NCBI GenBank assembly: GCA_009746045.1
Contig: RPFO01000253.1
Location: 5,358,145 to 5,420,144 of the forward strand
Reading direction: 5' to 3'
DNA length: 62,000 bases
From: Mesostigma viride
Lineage: Eukaryota; Streptophyta; Mesostigmatophyceae; Mesostigmatales; Mesostigmataceae
This document shows, one piece after another, positions 53,714-62,000 of the stretch (positions are counted from its first letter, which is position 1; every line of letters begins with the position of its first letter). A program made the translations under genes and the position numbers. Below the pieces are notes generated by a model. It ran no database searches. It saw nothing but the letters and a program-made list of their open reading frames with translations, and was not told where the DNA came from.

Positions 53714-55899
53714 GCTCGTAGTTGTGGCGCCATGTGGTGCTGTGCCGCCGTGCAATGTGGCCGCAGTATGCAGTTCTGTGCTGACTCAGCCGGTGCGGCC
53801 TAGTGACATTGGTCTTTCCGCCGGCGGCAGGCGGGGCCTTTGGGCTGCCCCGCATTATGCTGAATGTCCGTCCAGATTCAGCATTGAGATTGTTATTCCG
53901 ACATGCGCGAGTAGCCTGCCAGCGTGGCAGGGTCGTACTTTAAGCGCAATCCATTTCGTGCGTAAGTGCACGGATGCGCAAGTATATGTTTGCAGACGCG
54001 CAAGGTCGGTAGCAAGCTTTACACCTTTGTAGCCTCGCGTTGGCAGCGGTCAACGCGAGTTGGCTGTGCCGAATATATTTCACTAATGATGGAAGGCTTT
54101 ATGATGAACAAGGCTTTATGATTTGTGTCATGGCATCCTCATGTTGAATATTCGTCACCTGGATTTGAGCAAGCCGAGCTGCAGCGTAACAAGTACGACT
54201 AGTCTGTCCTTTTTGGAATTCGGGGCAGGCAGTTTTCGGTTTGCTACGTTCGTGCATAATTATGCATGTTGAAATCAGCGGATGATGATGCTGATTTTGG
54301 TGGCGAGGCCAAGGGGTTGATAGCCTTTGAAAATCCTTGAGCTAGTTGTTACGGCTTTGGTGCCGTTGTTATGCTGGTCCGATTCCTACCCTGGTTTCAC
54401 GAAGGCCCAGTATTGCCTGGTGTTGGTGCCGGTGTCGGCAGTGGGTGCCACCTTGTTAACGGCTTGTGTTGTCCGCGGGCAGCGGCAAGGTTTGTTAATG
54501 TTTGCCGGGTTCCGCCTTTTCTTGTCGGTTGAGTAGGCGGGAATTAAGGCCGAAGTATGGTTGTCTTTATGTTTTGCTTCCGCCATATTGCCTGGCATCG
54601 CTAGATTTGCTGGGCTCGTCGCTGTGGCGACAGTTTGTTGATTCGGCGGCAGTCCTTTTAGAAGTTCGTTGTTTTCCGTGACTGCCGGAGCCTGAGATCG
54701 TGCTCAGTTTGTCGGCCTGTGATGCGGAACCACGGACACTTGTGCTTTCCGCTGGATTGCTTTAGGAGTTTTCTTTCCAGCTGGCGCCCGCAACTGTTTG
54801 TGAAGCCGTTCGCTCTTTTTACGAAGCGCGGTGGCATGTGTGATTTTTTTTTGCTTCCTGGCAAGTTAATTCCCGGGTGGCGGACTTGCTCTTCTACGTT
54901 TGACGTAGTAGTGGCATGAAGTCTGTCAAGTTTGCCATGTTGATAATGGCTATAGCTGGTTATTTGATGTGTTTGTTAGTTTGTGAATGTCGGGAAGCAG
55001 CGTCGGGCTGGCATGAAGTGTTGTTTTGATTTTCACTGGGCGGCTGGGCTGGAATCTGGAGCCAGTTTGCCGAGTTTTGTGCTGTTTTGGCACTTTGTTG
55101 CAAGAGGCTTCGCCCACGATTTTTTTTTAAACGTTGTCTCCTTCTTGGTCAATTGATGAGACGTGCACCGTTCGGTGCTGTGGCCGATGGCCTCTATAGT
55201 CCTGTCATTGAGACGATGAGCAGGAATTGTTGTGTGTTTGCCCGGGAGGTCGAGTCTCTACCTCCTTATATCGCATGGTGTTTGCACATGGAGACACGGA
55301 GTGGGCGTTTGCAAGCTATCAGCGGAGCTCGGTAATGTTGACGCCCTCTTGCCCTTGCTAGCTATTTGCCCACTTGGTTTGTGCTTGGATCTTCCCAGTG
55401 TTGATGGGAGGATACGATCAGGGGTTTAGGCAGCCTACTAGGCCTCTTGTATATGGGTGGCAGCACAACCACTTCCAAGGGAACAAGCTAGTGTACACCC
55501 CCGGTGTTACTGGTTTTCTCCTTTTGCTTTTATCAAGGGCAGGGGCATGCTACAACTGCTCATGGAATCAACCCCAATCACAATGGCCAGATTGGATGCC
55601 ATGTTGCTGTTTTTGTCTTGACGTGCCCTTGTTTTGAAAAGAAAAAAAGGGGTTTGGGCAGTCATAGCTATGTTGGACAGGCAGAACAGCAAGAGTCATC
55701 CTCGATCCTCTGTCCCCTGTCATTCCCTCGTTGGCACAAGGATAGAGGTTGTAAGGCCGCCAGGACAGGTAGTCACTCCTTCCTCGTTCTGGTGGATCCA
55801 GGGGGTATTGTGTCAGTCCTTGGCTAGGATGCCACTACTAGACGGGATGGTGATACTTGTAAACCCTCCGTTGGATCAGGCTTAGCCAGCGTTATGGCA
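53714..55899. other. unassigned DNA, no gene recognised
   Basis: Short frames only (up to about 110 aa), none with a domain I recognise. T/G-rich plus strand. No terminal repeats found. Confidence 0.4.
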
Positions 55900-56190
55900 G
55901 GACTCAGTGGGGCATAGATTCTCTGAAAGACGGGATTCCTTGCATGGCTGGTGATGCATGGGGGTGCCCCTCAATGGCGCCTAAGGACCTCCCCCTCTTA
56001 CGCAGGCTGTGAGGAGACGGCAGGGCTATAGGTATCTACACCTAGCCCACGGTGGATGCCATACCACCACAGCTAATCTCTTTCTATGTGACCCAGATTG
56101 CTATTGGCATGGTTACTACAGCAAGGTGCATGATTACTTGTGCGCCTTGGCTGCATGCCTGTTTTGTTTGTATGTGGAAGCCTAGTTTTG
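55900..56190 (+). pseudogene. gypsy-type integrase zinc-finger fragment
   Basis: Around 56028-56184 the plus strand reads YLHLAHGG, then DCYWHGYYSKVHDYL and ACLFC: H-x3-H-x31-C-x2-C with the YW-G-Y--V-DY pattern of Ty3/gypsy HHCC integrase fingers. It is preceded by a decayed linker and followed by a stop (TAG near 56185). The family match is by pattern only; a very old copy. Confidence 0.45.
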
Positions 56191-57262
56191 TTTGAGGGCT
56201 GTGCCCACAACGGGGGTGAGAGTTTGTGGTGGGCTGAATGCCACCATTGTTTGTGATCTTGGACTATTGAGTAGCCAGGTCTACATGTCGATGGTTTGTG
56301 GATAATCGATGTTTATGTGACGTATGCTGGTTTTATCCGGCCAGCAGACTTTACCTCTATGCTCCTTTCATTGATGGGAGCAGGTGGGTGACCTACGTGG
56401 ACTTGTTTGTTGGTGAGACATGGTCTGTTGCATATTAAGGAGCGGGCCGTCTTGGCTTTGTGAGTATCGTGCCTAATACGGAGCCAGATCCTGATATGGT
56501 TTGCTCCAAGTTTTCTATGACCAAGAGCATGAAGCTGCTGGATAAGCCATGTGTGTTGGCATCGTAATTCTTGTGCTCTCGTGTATAATTTTGGTTCTTA
56601 GGGACGGAATGTAGTTAGCATTTTGGGCAACCAATATGCTAAGTGGATACAGTTTGGAAAGACCTTTCCAACGCCGTGCTGACCGCCTGAAACAGACAAG
56701 GGACGAGAAAGATATCAAGTCCCGAAGTCCTAGCCATCCGTGGCCGACTGGGGTGCAGTCCTCTGGTGTAGTGGACAGGACACGTGGCAGGCCGTGCCTG
56801 CACAGGCTTAGCCTGTCTATCACGTGACTGTGGTCCACGTAGACCAGGAGGAGCAGCAGCCTGTGACTAGTAGGGTACTGGAGCTGGCACAGGCTGCAAG
56901 GATACTAGGCCTTGCAGGCTTGTGACAGGTCCTGTACTTCCTAGGTTGCAGAGTCTAGGCAAATCCAGTTCGTCCTGGCTCTGCACTGATGCCAGTGGAC
57001 GTTGTGGATTTGCTTGCACGCCTGCACGTGCCTCGTCATGCCGATGGGAACGAGGAACAACGCAAGGATATAGCTTGGTCATGGGGGATGACCAGCTATC
57101 TCGGAAAGCACGAACCGTGGGTGCCACCTTGGTCGTGGAAGTGCCCATTGTGGTCGTGGCCTGGTGAACAGATTTAAGGTTGCTGCCTTGCAACATTGGC
57201 TAAGACGCGCTGTGAAAGACCAAGAGCTCACATACGTTGGGAGCTCTTTCTAACTCGTATTA
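56191..57262. other. decayed DNA upstream of the 400-aa ORF
   Basis: Several plus-strand stretches read like broken protein (RWVTYVDLFVGETW near 56385-56430; QPVTSRVLELAQAARILGLAGL near 56860-56925; SWGMTSYLGKHEPW near 57080-57120) but stops separate them. Could include the 5' LTR or leader of element D; I cannot place it without the 3' LTR. Confidence 0.35.
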
Positions 57263-58465
57263 TTGTCTCCTTACTTCTTCATGTCCAACGTGCCGAGGGA
57301 ACAGGCCATTGAGCCTTCGCAAAGCCAGAGCTCGCAGCCGCAGCTTCGGGTAGGAGCCCCGGAGCGATCACGACCTTTTCATCCCTACGCTCATCCGAGC
57401 ACCGCATCAACCTTCGTCCAGGCGGCGTACCTGGCAAGGGGGCTGGCGAAGAAAGGTTGGGTAGCAGTTTGCGGAACTGCAGCAGGGCCGGCGGCGAGCG
57501 ACCCCATTGTGATGCAGATTGAGGCTTCGACAGCTCCCGGCGAATTGTCGCGAGAGGCCGTCGAAAAGTTTGTGTCAATACGGGACGAGCTGTCCTCGAC
57601 CATTTACGGTCTGGAGGTGGCTCACCAGGGCGGGCACGTGACCGTGTCGCAGCTGGATTTGGCGCGGGAGGCACTGGGCCAGATCGTGGCCATTGGACTG
57701 GGAGCAGCGCGACTGTTCAACCATCAGGTGGCAACGTCTGTGCTGGGCGCGGGAGTTGAAGTCCCGGACGTGATCAGGCAAGCGCAGGCGCGCGAAGTCG
57801 ACAACCCCTGGTCGACAGAGGTGGTTTCACAAACGTGCGAACACCTCGTGAACATTCTTTTGCAGGAGTCACGGGGTAACGCAGACCGGTGGGTGATAAC
57901 CACACGACCATTTGGGATTTGGTCAACACTCGACACACCGCGGGCGGCGGAACCAGACGCACACGATCCAGTGGTCGAGGTCATCACGGGTCGGGAGGTA
58001 ACGCCAGAAGACTTCCATTACCAATTCGTTGATCAGCCAGAGGGGATCATCGAACGTTCATCTCAGCAGATAGATCAAGGCGACGGTACCACAGAAGGGT
58101 ACGCTGCACGACGTCGTGCTGAGCTGCACGTCCCGCAAGAGCCCGAACACGACTACGGTGGTCGTGGGGCTTGCAACGACAAGCGGGGTGGTGGAACGCG
58201 GTGGGTGAGGAACCTTGAGTGGGATCGCTCGAGTGGGAGCGAGCCCCGGATCCCAGTGGAGAAGTCTGCAGACGGGCGACCCGTTAGCAGAGTGTTTGGA
58301 CCCTACGCCGACGGGGAGGACGCCGCTGGCAGCGACGAGGAGCGGCCAGAGACGCCCATCGCAGCCACTGCTCAAGAGCGAGAGCTGGAGGCAGCGAACC
58401 AAGCAGGTGCTGAGTCAGTAGCTGGGACGGTGCCCACGGCATCCCCCAGCGACGCCAGTGCTTGA
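57263..58465 (+). CDS. hypothetical protein, 400 aa, directly upstream of element D gag
   Basis: A long uninterrupted frame with two possible starts (57263 and 57281). Polar Ser/Gln/Pro-rich first 50 residues; a mixed alpha-helical region at about 50-215 (ASTFVQAAYLARGLAKKGW, SIRDELSSTIYGLEVAHQGG, ALGQIVAIGLGAARLFNHQV, VVSQTCEHLVNILLQESRG); WVITTRPFGIWSTL; a Gly/Arg-rich then acidic C-terminus (GEDAAGSDEERPE). No domain recognised. It ends 54 bp before the gag ATG of element D, on the same strand. It may be an extra first ORF of element D (element A also has an ORF before Gag) or a neighbouring gene. Its length without stops argues that it is real. Confidence 0.6.
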   Translation: MSPYFFMSNVPREQAIEPSQSQSSQPQLRVGAPERSRPFHPYAHPSTASTFVQAAYLARGLAKKGWVAVCGTAAGPAASDPIVMQIEASTAPGELSREAVEKFVSIRDELSSTIYGLEVAHQGGHVTVSQLDLAREALGQIVAIGLGAARLFNHQVATSVLGAGVEVPDVIRQAQAREVDNPWSTEVVSQTCEHLVNILLQESRGNADRWVITTRPFGIWSTLDTPRAAEPDAHDPVVEVITGREVTPEDFHYQFVDQPEGIIERSSQQIDQGDGTTEGYAARRRAELHVPQEPEHDYGGRGACNDKRGGGTRWVRNLEWDRSSGSEPRIPVEKSADGRPVSRVFGPYADGEDAAGSDEERPETPIAATAQERELEAANQAGAESVAGTVPTASPSDASA

Positions 58466-58518
58466 GTCAGTTCTTCCTTTTCCTTCGCCTTTATTGTTGT
58501 GTCCCCACTTGTATATAA

Positions 58519-59870
58519 TGCCTCGTGGCAAACCGGGCGACGGCGACAAGGGCGAGGAGGGGGCACCGGCTGGAGGAGCCAGGAGCCTGGGAAGGGCAAG
58601 GAGGCGCTGGTGGGAGAGGCGATCCCAGCCAGCGACGGCGATGGGGGAAAGCGACCAGGGAGCAAGAGGCGACACGAAGACTCGGTGGAGGAGGCGCGCA
58701 AGGCGCGGGCGCTGGGGGCATCTGATGCAATAACGGTGGCGAATGGGCAACCTGCCGTGGAGAAGCGTAAGAGGGACCCCTCTGCTGACGGCAATGGTAA
58801 GAGGCCTCATGTGGATGTGCTCTCCCCTGTGCCTGCTGGACCAAGTGGTGCTGTTGTTGTGACACCCGCTGTGGTGGAGCCAGTGAAGGCGCTGCCAGGG
58901 TCGAGACCTCACATGAGTGCTGTCACTGTTATGAATGGACAAAAGCCTCTTAACCCACCACTAGCACAGGAAGCTTTGGACAAGTGGCTAGAGGACATGG
59001 AGCTTGTTGTGTTCTCCGTGGACCCCACTGTCAACCTAGTGCAAGTGTTTCACTCGTCCACGTGCAACAGGGACTCGTCAGAGCGTGTCAGGGAGAAGGC
59101 TAGGACTGCTGTCAAGGATAAGCTAACCTGGGCACAGTTCCTGGAAGGGTTGAGGGAGAGTTCTCTGACAAGGTTCTCAACCTCACCAACTACTACAAGC
59201 ATCAGTATGACACCTTTGAGATAGTGGGCCCTGTGGCAGAGGAATGGGCTAGGCTCAACCGTATCAGGGACAAGGGGGCCAAGTATGGCTTCCTGGTCAC
59301 AGATAGGGCCTTGGCAGACTATTTCCTGGACCGTATGGGTTTGAGTGTGGATGGGAGGAACGGTGCCCGCATGTTTCTTAACCAGACTGATGGCTCCTTG
59401 CGTGCTCTGGAGCTTGTAATCCTCAGCATAAGGAAGCCAGAACCTGCCTGCAAGGCTATCCAGTCCCATGGCAGCAATGCCACCTCCGCTGTGCAGGGCC
59501 AAGGTGATGTCCCCGGGTACCCAGCCCGTGATGGGGCAAGGCCCAACAAGCGTAAGCGCTTCAGGCGCCAGAGGCAGGGGCTCAGGGTGGCAAGGGTGCA
59601 GGTCCCCAAGGAGGGGTTGGGGGCCAGCAAGCTGGTGGTCAGCAGGGTAAGGGTGGCCAAGGGCAAGGCAAGGGCCAAGCTCAAGGCAACCAGGGCAAGC
59701 AGGGTGGGCAGCCTCAGGGAGGCCAGGGGAAGCCTGGCAAGGGTGGGGCTGGGTCTGGGAAGAAGGGTGGAGCATGTTTTGTGTGTGGCAAGGAAGGTCA
59801 CTGGCGTCGTGAGTGTCCTGACAGGAAGGCCAAGCCTGCTGGGGCAGGAGGCCAGTCTGGGCAGCAGTGA
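58519..59870 (+). pseudogene. element D Gag (frameshifted)
   Basis: The ATG at 58519 opens a Gly/Lys-rich frame. The sense moves into the frame of 58499-59224 (KRRHEDSVEEARKARALG, EALDKWLEDMELVVFSVD, VREKARTAVKDKLTWAQFL), then to that of 59224 (EEWARLNRIRDKGAKYGFLVTDRALADYFLDRMG), then to a third frame with Gly/Gln/Lys repeats (GQGGQQ-type) and the zinc knuckle C-x2-C-x4-H-x4-C (CFVCGKEGHWRREC) near 59775-59816. That last frame ends CAG-CAG-TGA at 59870. The shifts may be decay or sequencing indels. Gag role inferred from position, helices and zinc knuckle. Confidence 0.78.
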
Positions 59871-59874
59871 CTAG
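59868..59874 (+). promoter_or_regulatory. candidate gag-pol readthrough site (UGA CUAG), element D
   Basis: TGA CTAG directly after the zinc-knuckle frame. The same frame is open after the stop through integrase. Identical heptamer and position to element C although flanking sequences differ. Confidence 0.7.
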
Positions 59875-61080
59875 CTACATCATCCCCTGTAAATAGTCAA
59901 TCACCCCTTGGGGAAGGTGTGCTGGATGTACATAAGGACGGGGGTGTGCCCCTTGTGCAGCACCAAGGGTGTAAAGATGTTGTTCTTCCACTGGATTGCA
60001 ATAACAATGCTGCAGCTGAATTCCCTATGCCTCATGCAGGTGGTGGGTCTCCAGCAGGTGCTGGCCTGGAGGGCCAAGGGACCTTGCTGGAAGGGCCTGG
60101 AGCGGTCCAGGGTGCAGGGCCTGACTTGGGGCGTCAGGACGGCCTGCAGGGAAGCCCTGGAACCTCAGGAGTGGATCATGTGTCCCCACACACGGTTCAG
60201 ACGTCTCGCCAGGTCAGTACTGACAGAGTGCTGAGCTATGCTGAGGCTGGCCATAGATTGCATCATATGTTTGGGCATTCTGGGCAGGCAGCAATGTTTG
60301 CTTGGAAGCTAGGTAGGGAGCCTTTGTGGGAGGCTTGCCAGGCTGCTGCTGAGAACTGTGGTTGCCAGGAGAATGCTGTTCACCCACCTCAGTCCCATGC
60401 TAGGGAGCCTGCTAGGGAGCGTGGCGACATCCAGATGGATATCCAGCATATCAGGGGCTTGTATATATTGGTGGGGGTGGACAGGTTCAGCAGATACAGG
60501 CTGATAGACGTTCTGCCTGGTATGCAGGAGCACCACTTGTTGTTGGGTATGAAGGCCCTGATCCCAGGCTTTGGGGTGTGCAAGAGTGTGCAGGCAGACT
60601 TGCAGTTTGACTGTTTGCTCAAGCATCAGGACCAGCTGCCTTGTAAGCTGGTAGTAGTCCCCAGGGAGAGTCATGGGCAGCAAGGGGCTGTAGAGAGATC
60701 CATACGTGAAGTGAAGACAGTGGTGCTAGCAGCAGAGTCAGTGCCACTTGTGGCATCTGCCTTAGAGAGGGCAGCCTGGTGTAAGGGGATAGAAGAGCAG
60801 CTGAACCACAGGGTTAACTATTACTTTGATGGTGTGGCTGTCTCTCCCCTGGCCCTGCAGTATAGCTTGTTGCCTGAGAACGTGGTGCAGGCCAGTCTTA
60901 GGAAGGCAGATAGGTTATTTGCCCAGCTGAGACGTAAGGACAAGAACTGGAATGTGCTGAGGCCTCAGGTGGGGCTGAAGGTCAGGATGTGGAAGGAACC
61001 ATCTATTCCAGGCAAGCGGGGGAAGTGGCAGGATGGGGTTGTCACTCGTGTGGAGAAGCTAACAGATCTTGCCTGGTGGC
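59871..61080 (+). CDS. element D integrase
   Basis: Residues numbered from the ATG at 59919. Zinc finger H115-x4-H120-x26-C147, then C149 (one residue between the cysteines instead of two). Triad D174 (IQMDIQHI), D227 (VQADLQF) and E259 (GAVERS), spaced D-x52-D-x31-E, two residues longer than in A and C. QFDC after the second Asp matches the clade. C-terminal blocks VGLKVRMWKEPS and KWQDGVVTRV resemble the other elements. The sense leaves this frame by -1 near 61080 (LAWWL to EKDPRHVYRLSWAHV). Confidence 0.85.
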
Positions 61081-62000
61081 TTTGGAAAAGGATCCAAGGC
61101 ACGTGTACAGGTTGTCCTGGGCTCATGTCAAGGAAAGAAGGCCACATGCAATCTGGCCTGCAGACGGGCCAGGCCCTCCCAGCTGGGTTGAGGAGCCAGG
61201 CCAGAGCCAGGCAGCAGCAGCTAACAATCCTCTGGTGGTGGATGATGGTCTGTCCCTGCTGGAAGATGACGAGCAGGAGGAGGCTGCTGAAGCAACTGTC
61301 ACAAGGCCAGAGGGGACGGGGCAGCCACCTAAGGCCCGGGGGCCTCTCATGGCGGACGTCATCCGAGCACTCATGCGCAGCAAACATGATCCCAAGGTAT
61401 CCAAGCTCACGGGGTGGGGGTCGTGCTGGGCAGCTACAATGGAGGTAGATACCAACTCACAGGTGTCTGTCATCAGGGAAGAGGATGCTGTAGGCTTACA
61501 GATGTCCCATCCCAGTTGCCTTGCTGTGTCTGATTTCTCAGGAAAGGTGTCCATGAAGATCCTTGGGGAAGTGAGTGTGCCTATCTTAGGGGTGCCCACC
61601 ACGTTCTGTGTGGTAGAGGGCTATCAGGGGCCTGCCATTCTGGGTCAGAACTTCTTGTGCATGCCAGGGGTTACTTTGACCTCTGATGAGTTGGCACTAG
61701 AAGGCAGGGGCAGCCTCCCCCTTGAAAGATATCACTATTCCCAGGGTCTTGCAGTGGCGGTAAAGGCTGTTAGGAGTCAGCCAGCTGAGGGTCCTCAAGG
61801 TCAGGAGCCCATAGCTGAGGACCTGTTGATAATCCCAACCACCTTTGATCCACGGCAGTTAGGGGTAAACAGGTACCAGATAGCTGCTCACAGTCCTATT
61901 CCCTGGCGCCAGCTAGTCGAGATGATGCAAAGCCCCAAGATGGCTAAGGCATGGACTCTTGGCTTTGTTGCTTCTGGGCATGAGTGGATAGTTTCCAACT
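61081..62000 (+). CDS. element D protease-like domain and PR-RT linker, partial
   Basis: In the -1 frame relative to integrase. First the end of the IN C-terminal domain (RHVYRLSWAHV), an acidic spacer (LLEDDEQEEAAEATV), then MEVDTNSQVSVI near 61439-61474 (D-T-N where retropepsins have D-T-G), VSDFSG, KILGEVSVPILGVPTTF and AILGQNFL, matching the second half of a retropepsin. It continues with the linker DPRQLGVNRYQIAAHSPIPW shared with A, B and C. Open to the window end; RT must follow outside. Confidence 0.78.

Larger units (their letters stand above)
58519..62000 (+). mobile_element. LTR retrotransposon D (copia-type, Gag-[UGA]-IN-PR-...), cut by window end
   Basis: Plus-strand gag, integrase, protease-like domain and PR-RT linker; RT, RNase H and the 3' LTR lie beyond 62000. 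The 5' LTR is not identified. Same clade as C: gag and pol in one frame across UGA-CUAG, D-T-N protease motif. Confidence 0.85.

Overview
This is a repeat-dominated stretch of a eukaryotic nuclear genome. I recognise no host housekeeping gene, rRNA, tRNA, operon or CRISPR array. Almost everything that can be named is a transposable element or a fragment of one, and most are inserted inside one another. The mix is Ty1/copia-type LTR retrotransposons of an unusual clade, a Ty3/gypsy element, an endonuclease-encoding LINE family with (TTAA)n tails, small TIR elements, palindromic satellites and long simple repeats. It would suit an algal genome swollen by LTR elements, and a red alga is possible, but the sequence does not settle the species.

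Layout. 1-6.1 kb: unassigned DNA with two small hypothetical ORFs. 6.1-10.4 kb: a pile-up of LINE fragments, partly head-to-head, including a nearly complete RT region. 10.4-19.3 kb: LTR element A (minus strand), inserted in the last LINE copy with the 5-bp duplication GCAGC and carrying a 467-bp CACTA-ended MITE in one LTR. 19.3-20.6 kb: the rest of that LINE and the 5' (endonuclease) part of another copy. 21.6-35.1 kb: a minus-strand coding sequence 'G' of unknown type, split by LTR element B (22.1-28.3 kb, identical LTRs, duplication GGTAA) and by a 5.66-kb TIR element F (28.3-33.96 kb, TA duplication). 35.1-49.6 kb: Ty3/gypsy element E (minus strand), interrupted by a TTAA-flanked piggyBac-like MITE and by LTR element C (36.5-45.7 kb, duplication TAAGG). 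C itself holds a 1.79-kb TIR element in its 5' LTR and a 510-bp solo LTR in its RT gene. 49.8-52.8 kb: two oppositely oriented arrays of a 43-bp palindromic satellite around a 560-bp (GGGA)n tract. 52.9-57 kb: decayed copia protease and gypsy integrase fragments. 57.3-62 kb: a 400-aa ORF of unknown function, then LTR element D, which runs off the window.

The main observation is that A, B, C and D form one retrotransposon clade with several shared oddities. The retropepsin-like domain lies between integrase and reverse transcriptase (Gag-IN-PR-RT-RH) instead of before integrase. Its catalytic D-T-G reads D-T-Q or D-T-N. The RT catalytic motif is HGDD rather than YVDD. The integrase triad is spaced D-x52-D-x29-E (x31 in D). 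In C and D, gag and pol are in the same frame, separated by a single UGA followed by CUAG, which is the known stop-codon readthrough context. The unrelated LINE carries the same UGA-CUAG heptamer as the only stop in its RT frame, eleven codons before the YADD motif. Stop-codon readthrough at UGA-CUAG may therefore be used by several retroelement families in this genome.
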